From Persephonella sp964519345 (lineage in GTDB: Bacteria; Aquificota; Aquificia; Aquificales; Hydrogenothermaceae), in assembly GCA_964519345.1 (NCBI GenBank), contig CAZFKX010000008.1, positions 1 to 64,000 on the forward strand: a DNA stretch of 64,000 bases, read 5' to 3'. The notes below the pieces were generated by a model. It did no database searches. It was not told where the DNA came from and saw only the letters and a list, made by a program, of their open reading frames with translations. Made by a program: the position numbers and the translations under genes. Below are positions 1 through 7,782 of the stretch, piece by piece. The first letter of the stretch is position 1. Every line of letters begins with the position of its first letter.

Positions 1-420
1 CTCAAAGCAAAAACAATAGCTAAAGCATATCTCAAAGAGTTTATATTTTTTGTATATCCCTTAGTTTTTCTTTTTAACCTGTTCAACCTGTCTCTTAGTA
101 TAGAATGTAAACTTTCATTTTTGTTTGTTTCTTTGAATTTAATTATCTTATGTTGTTTCATGTTTGGCCTGTATCTTTATACATGATTCTGTATGATATA
201 CTTTAAGCAATAGATTTTAAAAAGGTTCCCTTGTCTCTATCTCCAACCTCATACACATAGTATTTATCCCCCTTTTTTTTATACGTGCTGTCCATATCCA
301 CACTGAGTGTTTTTCGTTATTTTTCATTTATATATAGAAACTTTGTTTACATCGCATTTCCCGCCAACTTCTTCCATTTCTTCGATAGATAGGTATCTAT
401 ATATTTTCCCGCTTCATAAG
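1..420 (-). pseudogene. Decayed IS1-like transposase remnant, cut by the left window edge
   Basis: No open frame survives, but reading the minus strand across three shifted segments gives transposase-like text. At about 420-330 a helix-turn-helix-like stretch starts RYLSIEEMEE. At about 320-215 comes TLSVDMDSTYKKKGDKYY followed by a VYEVGDRDKGTFLKSIA-like stretch, where the first catalytic Asp would lie, and then a stop. At about 165-1 there is KETNKNESLHSILRDRLNRL followed by KRKTKGYTK, which resembles the C-terminal catalytic-Glu region of IS1-type DDE transposases. Stops and at least one frameshift separate the parts, so it is inactive. The family label is from recalled motif style and is tentative. 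It accounts for the whole stretch from 1 to about 420, where no other gene is visible. Confidence 0.5.
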
Positions 421-502
421 TTCATCTTGCAACTATTATATATGTAAGTTTAATACTTTGGCTATTAATGATTTGCTCATGTATAAGTTCAGAAAAAAAG
501 TG

Positions 503-541
503 GACACCTACCGAAAAAATAAAAAAAAGGAGGTAGGTGTC
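503..541 (+). repeat. Left-end hairpin of the IS covering the transposase ribosome site
   Basis: GACACCTACC (503-512) and GGTAGGTGTC (532-541) are a perfect 10 bp inverted repeat separated by 19 bases. The 5' arm is part of the terminal repeat and the 3' arm ends directly before the ATG at 542. The Shine-Dalgarno GGAGG (529-533) straddles the loop and the base of the stem. A transcript entering from outside the element would include both arms and could fold; one started inside the element would lack the 5' arm. Confidence 0.6.
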
Positions 542-1555
542 ATGAAAGGAATAATAGATACCAGTACATATATGATTTCGTTGTTTCCGAAAAAATTCTT
601 AAACAAAGTAAAAGACACTAAACTGCCAAGAGAAGTAAAAGTAAGACTCAAATGGATACAGCATTACAAGAAAACACAAAACATCTCTAAAACATGCAGA
701 TACTTTGGAATATCCAGAACTACATTTTACAAGTGGTACGAAAGATACAAAAAAGAGGGATTAGAAGGACTTTACGATAAACCCAAAACTCCTAAAAACA
801 AAAGAAAACCATTTATAAGGAACAAATACCAGCAAATAATCATCAAAATCAGAAAAAAATATCCAACATGGAGTAAAGAAAAAATAGCCAGATACTTAGA
901 AACAGAGAAAGGGATAAAAATATCTTCCTCTACAGTTTATAGGGTTCTAAAACAAACTAACCTAATCAAAAAGATAAAGAATATAAGGTTTGAAAGGAAA
1001 AGAAAGAGAAATATCAATAGAAAAAGAATCAGGAAAGGTCTGAAGGCAACCTTTCCTGGAGAAGTAGTCCAAATAGACGTAAAGCATTTGCCATTTAAAG
1101 GGACAACATACTACCAATTCACAGCTATAGACAAATCTGTGATTTGAGCCGTAAGGCATAAGTATAGCAGATTATCATTTGCAAGAGTATATAAAACAAA
1201 GAGTTCAAAGAATGCAAAAGAGTTTTTTAAGAAAGTCAGAGAATTTTTTGAGTTTGATATAAAGAAGGTTCAGACTGATAATGGAAGTGAGTTTTTAGGA
1301 GAATTTGAAGAATATTTAAAACAGGAAGGGATAGAACATTACTTTAGCTATCCAAATAGTCCAAAAACAAACTCAAACGTAGAAAGGTTAATAAGAACTA
1401 TAGAAGAGGAGTTATGGCTAATAGAAGAGCTTGATTGTTTTATAGAGAATTTAAACAAGAAACTAAGAAAGTACCTAAGAATTTACAACTTTATAAGACC
1501 TCATTATGCATTAGGATTTAAAACTCCTGCTGAGGTTGCTTATGGAAGGTGTTAA
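542..1555 (+). pseudogene. IS481-like DDE transposase with an in-frame TGA
   Basis: The start at 542 is chosen because AAGGAGG lies just upstream; the longer frame from 458 would begin outside the element. Residues about 25-85 form a helix-turn-helix (KTCRYFGISRTTFYKWYERY) with the KPKTP linker, followed by a second HTH-like segment with SSSTVYRVL. The DDE core is complete: Asp in QIDVKHLP, Asp in QTDNGSEF, Glu in SPKTNSNVERLIRT. One TGA at 1145-1147 interrupts the frame between the first and second Asp (AIDKSVI, stop, AVRHKYSRL); the frame then stays open to TAA at 1553-1555. The full protein would be about 337 residues. It is either a recently killed copy or a read-through case. The protein is very Lys/Arg-rich. 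Confidence 0.75.
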
Positions 1556-1602
1556 AATTTTTACTGGTAGGTGTTCACCATGTACTGAACCGATACACCA
1601 TC

Positions 1603-1631
1603 TTGACAAAATAAAAAAAAGTTTATATTAT
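1603..1631 (+). promoter_or_regulatory. Sigma-70-type promoter of the tRNA-Val/tRNA-Asp unit
   Basis: TTGACA at 1603-1608 and TATTAT at 1626-1631 are separated by exactly 17 bases; the predicted start is a few bases before the tRNA-Val 5' end at 1645. The promoter lies just outside the right end of the IS481-like element. Confidence 0.7.
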
Positions 1632-1644
1632 ATTTGTCCTAATT

Positions 1645-1718
1645 GGGCGGTTAGCTCAGCTGGCCAGAGCACCTCCCTTACAAGGAGGGGGTCATAGGTT
1701 CGAATCCTATACCGCCCA
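1645..1718 (+). tRNA. tRNA-Val (anticodon TAC)
   Basis: Cloverleaf with acceptor GGGCGGT/ACCGCCC, D-arm with GCTCAGCTGG, anticodon loop CTTACAA on a CCTCC/GGAGG stem (anticodon TAC), T-arm with GGTTCGAATCC and discriminator A. No CCA is encoded (it is followed by CTT). It is the first of a two-tRNA unit with tRNA-Asp seven bases downstream. Confidence 0.93.
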
Positions 1719-1725
1719 CTTAAGC

Positions 1726-1804
1726 GGAGCCGTAGTTCAGCTTGGCCCAGAACGCCGGCCTGTCACGCCGGAGGTCGCGGGTTCGAATCCCGTCGGCTCC
1801 GCCA
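1726..1804 (+). tRNA. tRNA-Asp (anticodon GTC), CCA encoded
   Basis: Acceptor GGAGCCG/CGGCTCC, anticodon loop CTGTCAC (GTC), T-loop GGTTCGAATCC, discriminator G, and an encoded CCA at 1802-1804. Seven bases separate it from tRNA-Val, so both are probably cut from one transcript. A TATAAT at 1806-1811 follows directly and may help transcribe the regulator gene downstream. Confidence 0.93.
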
Positions 1805-1826
1805 TTATAATACAAAAGAGCATCCC

Positions 1827-2612
1827 ATGTATAGAAAAAGAGAAAAAACAGAGTATATTGTTCATAATGTAGATCTCGCTTTTGATATTCTCTTTTTTTT
1901 AGCAAAATATCCAGAAAGCAAGCTTCAAGAGATAGAAAGCAGGATAGAAGGATCCCACTACCAGATAGAAAAGATTGTTGAGGTTCTGATAAATAGAGGT
2001 TATATAGACTTTAATAAAAAGAAAAAAACCTACTCACTTGGAATAAAGAATTTTGAAGTAGGATACTCATACATATCACATGTAGAAATAAGAAAACTTG
2101 CAAAACCTTACCTTCAGTATCTTGGTGAAAGGTTTCAGGAAAATGTTTATCTCGCTTTAAGAAGTGGATTTGAGATTGTGTATATAGATTCTTATGAAGT
2201 AAACAGATCTGTTCTTGTAAGATCAAGGGTCGGCAGACTACTTCCTATGTATGCCTCAGCATCTGGAAAGATTCACCTTGCGGAGATGGATCAGGACGAA
2301 CTTGAAGAGTTTTTTAAGGAGGTCAAGCTTATTCCATATACAAACAAGACAATCACAGAAAAAAACCTTCTTATTGAACATATAAGGCAAGTAAAACAAC
2401 AAGGATATGCTATAGATGATGAAGAATGGGAAGAGGAGGTAAAATGTCTTTCAGTACCTGTAAGAAATCATACAGGTAAAGTAGCAGCAGCATTGACCCT
2501 CTCAGCTCCTTCTTACAGAGTTCCAAAAGAAAAGCTGATAACAGAAGTTAAAGATGAATTTATAAAAAAAGCTTCAGAACTTTCTGAAAAACTCGGATAC
2601 TCAAAAGAATGA
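1827..2612 (+). CDS. IclR-family transcriptional regulator
   Basis: 261 residues, the usual IclR length. The N-terminal winged helix (about 10-75) contains the VDLAFDILFFLAKYPESKLQ pattern, followed by the TYSLGIKNFEVGYSYI bridge. The effector domain (about 85-255) shows the family hallmarks RSRVGRLLPMYASASGKIHLA, GYAIDDEEW and SVPVRNHTGKVAAALTLSAP. IclR proteins are homo-oligomeric DNA binders that sense small metabolites. It overlaps the following peptidase gene by four bases (ATGA), so the two are translationally coupled, and it may regulate that gene or itself; the ligand is unknown. No clear Shine-Dalgarno precedes the ATG, but a TATAAT lies about 16 bases upstream, suggesting a very short leader or read-through from the tRNAs. 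Confidence 0.85.
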   Translation: MYRKREKTEYIVHNVDLAFDILFFLAKYPESKLQEIESRIEGSHYQIEKIVEVLINRGYIDFNKKKKTYSLGIKNFEVGYSYISHVEIRKLAKPYLQYLGERFQENVYLALRSGFEIVYIDSYEVNRSVLVRSRVGRLLPMYASASGKIHLAEMDQDELEEFFKEVKLIPYTNKTITEKNLLIEHIRQVKQQGYAIDDEEWEEEVKCLSVPVRNHTGKVAAALTLSAPSYRVPKEKLITEVKDEFIKKASELSEKLGYSKE

Positions 2613-3670
2613 GAGAAAAACTGAAGAACTATCTTATTGATCTCATCAATATTCCCTCTGTTACAGGAAAAGAAAAAGAGATAGCAGACTATGTAGAGAA
2701 ATTTTTAAAGAGATTCTTTTACAAAAAAAACATAATCAGGTACAGCAATTCCCTTATAGCTTACGACAGTATAGATCAGGATAGAAGAACTATCGCGTTT
2801 GTAGGACATCTCGATACTGTTCCCGGAGAAAACAGCTATACAGGAAAGGTAATAGAAAACAGACTTTACGGTCTTGGTGCTTCTGATATGAAAGGAGGCC
2901 TTGCTGTTATGATGGGTCTGATAGATTACTTTTCAAATAGAAAAAAAAGGTTTAACTGCGTATATGTATTTTATGAGAAGGAAGAGGGCCCATATAATGA
3001 AAACGGCCTTGAACCTCTTTTAAAAAATTTCAACATAATACAGAAAGCAGATCTTGCTTTAGTTCTTGAACCTACCAATAATATTATTCAGGCTGGATGT
3101 CTTGGAACTATGCATGCATCTGTAATATTTAAAGGAAAAAGAGCACATTCAGCAAGACCATGGCAGGGGGAAAATGCTATACATAAATCTGCAGATTTTC
3201 TTAAAAGATTGTCTGATATTAAATGGAAAGAATACTCATTCAACGGTCTCAAATTCATAGAGGTTATAAATGCTACAATGGTTGATTTCTCAGGTGGTAG
3301 AAATATAATTCCTGATAGATTTGTTATAAATGTTAATTACAGATTTGCTCCCGGAAAAAGTATAGAGGAGGCAAAAAAAGATATACTGAAACTTGTAAAT
3401 GGAGAAGCAGAAGTTAAGTTTACCGATATATGTCCTTCAGGTAAAGTGTCTCTTGATAATCCTGTCCTAAAGGAACTTATAAAAAGATATGATATGAAAG
3501 TTGAAGCAAAACAAGCATGGACGGATGTTGCAAGACTTTCACTCTATGGAATAGATGCTGTAAACTTTGGACCTGGAGACCCAGCACAGGCGCATCAAAA
3601 GGATGAATTTATACAATTACAAAATCTGTATATAAATTTTGATATACTTAAGGACTTTTTAGAAGCTTAA
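2609..3670 (+). CDS. dapE: M20-family metallopeptidase, probable succinyl-diaminopimelate desuccinylase
   Basis: 353 residues. M20 zinc motifs are in order: GHLDTVPGE (about 68-76; His and Asp), LGASDMKGGLAVMMG (about 91-105; bridging Asp), EKEEGP (about 127-132; catalytic Glu pair) and EPTNN (about 155). The dimerisation domain includes KGKRAHSARPWQGENAIHK. A late His in DPAQAHQKDEF matches the last zinc ligand. DapE releases L,L-diaminopimelate from its succinylated form in lysine and peptidoglycan synthesis; other M20 amidohydrolases look similar, so the substrate is inferred. It is coupled to the IclR gene by an ATGA overlap and ends three bases from the convergent trpE stop. Confidence 0.75.
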   Translation: MREKLKNYLIDLINIPSVTGKEKEIADYVEKFLKRFFYKKNIIRYSNSLIAYDSIDQDRRTIAFVGHLDTVPGENSYTGKVIENRLYGLGASDMKGGLAVMMGLIDYFSNRKKRFNCVYVFYEKEEGPYNENGLEPLLKNFNIIQKADLALVLEPTNNIIQAGCLGTMHASVIFKGKRAHSARPWQGENAIHKSADFLKRLSDIKWKEYSFNGLKFIEVINATMVDFSGGRNIIPDRFVINVNYRFAPGKSIEEAKKDILKLVNGEAEVKFTDICPSGKVSLDNPVLKELIKRYDMKVEAKQAWTDVARLSLYGIDAVNFGPGDPAQAHQKDEFIQLQNLYINFDILKDFLEA

Positions 3671-3672
3671 TT

Positions 3673-5154
3673 TTATTTTTCAGCAAGTTCAACAGCTTTC
3701 ATCATAGCCTTTGCTTTGTTGACAGTCTCTTCATACTCCCTTTCAGGAACTGAATCAGCCACAATACCAGCTCCCGCCTGTACATAAATATCATCCTTTC
3801 GAACAACAGCTGTTCTTATGGCTATAGCAGTATCTAAATTTCCATTAAAAGATATATATCCAACTGCTCCTGCATAAGGTCCCCTTTTTTCAGGTTCTAT
3901 CTCCTCTATAATTTGCATGGCTCTTACCTTTGGCGCACCGCTAACAGTACCGACAGGAAAGACAGATTTTAGGACATCTAAAGGATGAAGATCATCCCTC
4001 AACTCCCCAGAAACATCAGAAACTATATGCATAACATGCGAGTAATACTCTATATACATAAATCTATCAACCTTAACTGTTCCGGATTTTGAAACCTTCC
4101 CAACGTCATTTCTTGCAAGATCCACAAGCATAAGATGTTCCGCTTTTTCTTTCTCATCATTAATAAGTTCTTCGGACAGCTTTTTATCTTCCTCAGCAGT
4201 TTTCCCCCTTGGTCTTGTGCCTGCTATAGGTTTGGTAAGTATCTTTCCATCTTTTACAGAAACAAGTATCTCAGGTGAAGAACCTATCAGTTTTATATCT
4301 CTGAAATCAAGGTAAAAAAGATAGGGGGATGGATTTATAGCTCTGACAGCTCTATAAACATTAATCGGATCTGTTTTCAGTTTTTTATGAAATCTCTGGG
4401 ATATCACTACCTGTATTATATCCCCTTCCTTTATATACTGTTTACATTTTTCAACAGCTTTTAAAAAATCCTCCTTTTTAAAGTTTGATCTCCATCTTTT
4501 TATATCAATATCTTTTTTTTCTTTCAGGGATATTCTTCCTATTTTTATTTCTGAAGAAAGCCTTTTCTCTATATCTTCAATCTTTCTGATACTCTCTTCA
4601 TATACATCCTTTAAAGATCTTTCTCTATCAATAATAGCGGACACTATAATTTTTATGCTATTGTTAACATTATCAAAGGCAACTATCTCATCACTTAAAA
4701 AGAAAAAAAGATCCGGTAATTTTAAAATATCGGGCTTTTCGTCAGGAACAGGCTCATAAAAATGAACCAGATCATAGGAAAGATAACCAACAAGCCCACC
4801 CCAAAAAGGCGGCAGATTGGAAAAATCTGCCGGTTTAAACTTACTTAGAAATTTCTTAAGTTCATCGATAGGATCATTTGTTTTTACATAGCTTATTCTT
4901 CCATTATCATAATATTCTACATAATTTCCCTTCGTTCTTATGTAAACAGGTAATGACGAACCTATAAACGAATATCTACCTACATTTTCTCCTTTCTCAA
5001 CACTTTCAAGTAAGAAGTTGAACCTATCATTAGACTTTAACTTTACAAAAACAGATAAAGGCGTATCAAGATCGAAAAGTATCTCTTTATAAATTGGGAT
5101 AACATTATATTTTTTTGATAAACTTTCAAATTCAGAAAATGTGAGCATAGACAT
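3673..5154 (-). CDS. trpE: Anthranilate synthase component I
   Basis: 493 residues, full length for TrpE. The N-terminal Anth_synt_I_N domain spans about 15-160 (LKSNDRFNFLLESVEKGENV, PPFWGGLVGYLSYDLVH). The chorismate-binding domain (about 220-490) has QVVISQRFHK, SSPEILVSV, TKPIAGTRPRGKT, ELINDEKEKAEHLMLVDLARND and GTVSGAPKVRAMQIIEE. With a glutaminase subunit (TrpG), not present in the window, it converts chorismate to anthranilate, the first step of tryptophan synthesis. An LSVFVKLKSNDRF-like motif near residue 35 occupies the place of the tryptophan-feedback LLES region. The closely spaced gene upstream (stop 35 bases away) is probably co-transcribed. There is no visible terminator between its stop and the convergent dapE stop. 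Confidence 0.95.
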   Translation of the reverse strand: MSMLTFSEFESLSKKYNVIPIYKEILFDLDTPLSVFVKLKSNDRFNFLLESVEKGENVGRYSFIGSSLPVYIRTKGNYVEYYDNGRISYVKTNDPIDELKKFLSKFKPADFSNLPPFWGGLVGYLSYDLVHFYEPVPDEKPDILKLPDLFFFLSDEIVAFDNVNNSIKIIVSAIIDRERSLKDVYEESIRKIEDIEKRLSSEIKIGRISLKEKKDIDIKRWRSNFKKEDFLKAVEKCKQYIKEGDIIQVVISQRFHKKLKTDPINVYRAVRAINPSPYLFYLDFRDIKLIGSSPEILVSVKDGKILTKPIAGTRPRGKTAEEDKKLSEELINDEKEKAEHLMLVDLARNDVGKVSKSGTVKVDRFMYIEYYSHVMHIVSDVSGELRDDLHPLDVLKSVFPVGTVSGAPKVRAMQIIEEIEPEKRGPYAGAVGYISFNGNLDTAIAIRTAVVRKDDIYVQAGAGIVADSVPEREYEETVNKAKAMMKAVELAEK

Positions 5155-5189
5155 TACATTACCTGCCTTTTTCGAATTATTATAACAGA

Positions 5190-5465
5190 TCAGGAAGGTA
5201 TAATAGCCATTACCTCTTCATGTTGAACGGATACTATAACAAGACTGTCCCTCTCTTTTCTTGGTATTACAGATATCTGTATCCTTTTATCTGCTATACC
5301 GCCACTGACTCTATCGTTTATCTCTTCTAAAACATACTCCCAGTCAACAAATAGATCCTCGTTTATTTTTGAAAGGATAGATGAGGCTAACCTTATACCC
5401 TCTCTACTCCCCACTTCAATAACTATAGAAGACTCTGTTTCATCATAGGAATATATTTTCAACAT
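5190..5465 (-). CDS. Small conserved-looking protein of unknown function
   Basis: 91 residues, mixed alpha/beta pattern, no Cys, no membrane segment or signal peptide. I do not recognise the family. The N-terminal half (LKIYSYDETESSIVIEVGSR) and the C-terminal half (KRIQISVIPRKERDSLVIVS) each look like beta-strand pairs around a central helix pair. It lies directly upstream of trpE in the same direction and just below the Hsp20 terminator, so it and trpE may share a transcript. Codon use matches the neighbours, so I regard it as a real gene. Confidence 0.6.
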   Translation of the reverse strand: MLKIYSYDETESSIVIEVGSREGIRLASSILSKINEDLFVDWEYVLEEINDRVSGGIADKRIQISVIPRKERDSLVIVSVQHEEVMAIIPS

Positions 5466-5486
5466 AAAACAATTTTAATACAGTTT

Positions 5487-5517
5487 AAAAAAAAGAAAAA
5501 GGGAGAAAAACCCCCTT
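5487..5517 (-). terminator. Rho-independent terminator of hsp20
   Basis: On the minus strand AAGGGGG (5517-5511) pairs with CTCCCTT (5505-5499) around a TTTTT loop, giving seven pairs with one G-U, followed by a long T-rich tract. The stem begins within the hsp20 TAA stop codon. Confidence 0.7.
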
Positions 5518-5974
5518 ATTTCACCTCTATTTTTACTTCTTTTTCCGTTGTTGCTTTAGGAATCTCTAACTTCAATATACCATCTTCTACTGTAGCTTTA
5601 GCATCTTCAGCCTTTATTTCAACTGGAAGCGGTATAACCCTCTCAAACTTTCCATAAAATCTCTCACTTCTATAGTAGTTTTCCTCTTTTTTCTCTTCTT
5701 CTTTTTTAACTTCCCCCCTTATAATTACACTGTTGTCTTTGATCTTAACCTCTATATCTTCCTTTTTAGCTCCTGGAATTTCAGCTTCAATCACAAGCTT
5801 ATCCTCTTTTTCATAGATATCAACCCTTGGATTCCACGTTCTAACTTCCACAACTTCACCTTTCATTGTTGACGGAACAAGCTCGTTAAATATTTTGTTA
5901 AGCTCATGCTCTATTCTTGCCAGTTCCCTGAATGGATTCCATGTAAATGTTGCAGGGATATTTCTTTTTTCCAT
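5516..5974 (-). CDS. Hsp20/alpha-crystallin family small heat-shock protein
   Basis: About 152 residues from the chosen start. An upstream ATG at 5989 is unlikely because the bases after it, GGAGGTGAGG, are the Shine-Dalgarno for the ATG-ATG pair at 5977/5974. The alpha-crystallin domain spans about 45-150 with PRVDIYEKEDKLVIEAEIPG, a KKEDIEVKIKDNSVIIRGE strand pair, a typical RSERFYGKFERVIPLP stretch, and EDGILKLEIPK. The C-terminus is a charged KVEIEVK-like tail without a clear IxI motif beyond IPK. It is an ATP-independent cytoplasmic holdase that oligomerises and keeps unfolding proteins soluble. It has its own promoter and terminator, so it is monocistronic. Confidence 0.92.
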   Translation of the reverse strand: MEKRNIPATFTWNPFRELARIEHELNKIFNELVPSTMKGEVVEVRTWNPRVDIYEKEDKLVIEAEIPGAKKEDIEVKIKDNSVIIRGEVKKEEEKKEENYYRSERFYGKFERVIPLPVEIKAEDAKATVEDGILKLEIPKATTEKEVKIEVK

Positions 5975-6013
5975 CATCCTCACCTCCATTTTATAATTTC
6001 ATTTATATATAAT

Positions 6014-6042
6014 ATAATAATATCTTACTCAAATTTTTTCAA
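6014..6042 (-). promoter_or_regulatory. Promoter of hsp20
   Basis: On the minus strand TTGAAA (6042-6037) and TATTAT (6019-6014) are spaced by 17 bases and followed by more TATTAT-like repeats, then the hsp20 Shine-Dalgarno. It looks like a housekeeping sigma-70 type rather than a heat-shock sigma site, and I see no CIRCE inverted repeat. Confidence 0.6.
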
Positions 6043-6078
6043 GAGGAAGAGCTGTTCCATAAATGTGACGACAGAATT

Positions 6079-6348
6079 TTACATACTGACATCAGATATT
6101 CCCTCTACACATTCTTTTATGATAATTTCTGCATTCAGATTAGCTTCGTAAAGCGATTCCGACAGACAACCGAGACGGCATGCTTTGTTTAACATATCTG
6201 ATTTGAAGATTTCAACTTTACAGCTTTTGAGATCTCCCTTTTCTCTTTTATGATAACATTCAATAACTACACTGCCCGCCCTTTTGCATACTTCATCTGC
6301 AGACAGTAATACTGAAGAAAAAAATAGGAGGATAAATACAAATCTCAC
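6079..6348 (-). CDS. Small exported Cys-rich protein, unknown function
   Basis: The start at GTG 6348 is preferred over an upstream ATG at 6411 because AAGGAG lies six bases before it and the protein then begins with a classic signal peptide (RFVFILLFFSSVLLSADEVC). The mature part of about 70 residues has six cysteines (CKRAG, ECYHK, SCKV, KACRLGC, KECVEG), consistent with periplasmic disulfides or metal binding. The pattern vaguely recalls small Sel1/TPR-like or cysteine-pair helix proteins, but I cannot name a family. It lies after the RNase H-like gene on the same strand. Confidence 0.55.
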   Translation of the reverse strand: MRFVFILLFFSSVLLSADEVCKRAGSVVIECYHKREKGDLKSCKVEIFKSDMLNKACRLGCLSESLYEANLNAEIIIKECVEGISDVSM

Positions 6349-6426
6349 ATCTAACTCCTTTAGGAACAGTCCTACAGATTTAAATATAGTTGAAGATATA
6401 CATTCAGGCATTACTTTTAAAAAAAA

Positions 6427-7002
6427 TCATAGCTTTCTTTCAGATTTTGGTATATATCTGTACTGTGGAATAATAACCTCTATCCCTTCTATATCTTTGA
6501 TAGAGTAAACTCCGGTATGTATGGATAAAGATGTAAACGCTGCTACAACAGCATTAACTTCTGATCTTAATTTTTCAATATCTGATGAAAATAGATTTTC
6601 TTTGATAACTATACCAGATTTAGGAAGTGTATAAATTCTCTGTTCAACCCCTTCCCTTGTTTCTATAGGAAGTAGTTGTTTCCTCACAGCCTGTTCAAAA
6701 AAAAGATCTGAGTCTGTTATACTTACTAATCTTTTATCTTTAACACAGCCTTTGATCTCAAGCTGTTCAAACTCAAAATTCTCAAGTAAAACATTCATAA
6801 GCTCTGTAAGATATCTAAATTTAATACCAGAGTTTTTTTCTTTAAAGTTTATATTTAAAGTAGCTGTCTTAATCTTAGAATGTTCCAAAAACCAGTAAAG
6901 ACCTTCTTTCCAGAAATGATTTATAAGATAAACTTCCCTGTCTAAACCTATCAATGCAGCAGTAAACAGATTTTTTTCATATAGATTTATACCAAGATAC
7001 AT
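6427..7002 (-). CDS. DUF429-like protein, predicted RNase H fold
   Basis: 191 residues from the ATG at 7002, chosen because GAGGAGA precedes it; a TTG four codons earlier overlaps that ribosome site. The N-terminus (MYLGINLYEKNLFTAAL) looks like the first strand of an RNase H-like fold, with Asn where a catalytic Asp would be expected. The C-terminus (SEVNAVVAAFTSLSIHTGVY followed by EGIEVIIPQ) resembles the DUF429 ending in which a helix with Asp/Asn is followed by a final strand. Function is unknown; the family is predicted to be nucleases, and key acidic residues here seem altered. It is followed on the same strand by the exported Cys-rich gene. Confidence 0.5.
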   Translation of the reverse strand: MYLGINLYEKNLFTAALIGLDREVYLINHFWKEGLYWFLEHSKIKTATLNINFKEKNSGIKFRYLTELMNVLLENFEFEQLEIKGCVKDKRLVSITDSDLFFEQAVRKQLLPIETREGVEQRIYTLPKSGIVIKENLFSSDIEKLRSEVNAVVAAFTSLSIHTGVYSIKDIEGIEVIIPQYRYIPKSERKL

Positions 7003-7071
7003 AACTCTCCTCAAAAAAGATTTAAAATATGATACAGCAGGGAAATATCTATTTTTATGATATAGATAAGA

Positions 7072-7398
7072 CTATATATACTTTATAACATTCACCTTCT
7101 CAAGGGTTATAAGTCCTTTTGTTATAAACTTCTCTATAACAGGAATTACTCTTTTAATCTTTTCTTCTTTATCTACAGCCTCAATAACAACTGGCAGGTC
7201 TCCAGAAAGGGTTAAAATGGATGCTGTATGTATCCTACTTGAAGCCCCATAACCCATAATCCCTCTTATAACAGTTGCTCCTGCTACATCGTTTTCCTTT
7301 AAAATCTCAACTATTTTCCTATACAAAAGCTTACCCTCAACCCTATCACTTTCGCCTACAAATATTCTTAAAAGTAGAGCTTCTCCTTCTATTTTCAT
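7072..7398 (-). CDS. DUF190-family PII-like protein
   Basis: 108 residues, full family length. It shows the DUF190 pattern: EALLLRIFVGESDR at the start, then LYRKIVEILKENDVAGATV, RGIMGYGASSRIHTASIL, and DLPVVIEAVDKEEKI. The fold is the ferredoxin-like PII type. It lies nine bases downstream of crcB; this pairing with fluoride channels is common in bacteria, so a role in regulating or supporting fluoride export is inferred. No catalytic residues are evident. Confidence 0.8.
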   Translation of the reverse strand: MKIEGEALLLRIFVGESDRVEGKLLYRKIVEILKENDVAGATVIRGIMGYGASSRIHTASILTLSGDLPVVIEAVDKEEKIKRVIPVIEKFITKGLITLEKVNVIKYI

Positions 7399-7407
7399 TA
7401 ATCTCTC

Positions 7408-7782
7408 CTAAGTTACAGCCCTTGCAATCATAAGTCCGGATACCCCTGCGGTTAATGATACTACATTATTCAGTATAATATTTAGTAAAGCTTTTGCATA
7501 CTCTCCATCCTGAAAAAGAATAATAGTTTCGTATGAAAATGTAGAAAATGTTGTAAATGCTCCAAGAAAGCCAACCGCAAAAAAAAGTCTCCAAACTGGA
7601 TCAATACTCAATTTTTCAATACTAAGTATAAGAAAAAAAACAAGAATGAAAGAACCTACAGAATTAACAAAAAGTGTTCCAGAGGGAAAATCAAAAGGAA
7701 AAGACCTATTTATGTAATTTGATAAAAAATACCTTGAAACAGCTCCTAAACCACCACCTATCATAATGAGAATATACTCCAT
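7408..7782 (-). CDS. crcB: Fluoride ion channel/exporter CrcB (Fluc)
   Basis: 124 residues with four predicted membrane helices, the normal single-chain Fluc size. Hallmarks: GGGLGAVSRYFLS near the N-terminus, GTLFVNSVGSFILVFF (the conserved Asn of the pore), and GFLGAFTTFSTFSYET (the Na+-site and the Phe box). It forms a dual-topology dimer that lets fluoride leave the cell. DUF190 follows in the same operon. I looked for a crcB fluoride riboswitch in the 100 bases upstream and found no match to its conserved core. Confidence 0.93.
   Translation of the reverse strand: MEYILIMIGGGLGAVSRYFLSNYINRSFPFDFPSGTLFVNSVGSFILVFFLILSIEKLSIDPVWRLFFAVGFLGAFTTFSTFSYETIILFQDGEYAKALLNIILNNVVSLTAGVSGLMIARAVT

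Larger units (their letters stand above)
500..1578 (+). mobile_element. IS481-like insertion sequence (about 1.08 kb)
   Basis: The ends are imperfect terminal inverted repeats: GTGGACACCTACC at 500-512 and, reverse-complemented, GTGAACACCTACC at 1566-1578 (12 of 13 identical). They frame a single transposase reading frame with an HTH plus DDE core of IS481/IS3-superfamily type. The length fits IS481 elements, usually about 1.1 kb. I could not find a clear target-site duplication in the flanks, so the exact outer bases are uncertain by a few nucleotides. The element sits between the older IS1-like remnant and a tRNA pair. Confidence 0.7.

Noticed and set aside
458..541. Transposase start at 458
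   Set aside because: That start lies outside the terminal repeat of the element; the ATG at 542 has AAGGAGG and lies inside.
1806..1811. TATAAT after tRNA-Asp as a full promoter of the IclR gene
   Set aside because: The -35 position falls in the tRNA T-arm with no resemblance to TTGACA; only a -10-like box can be claimed.
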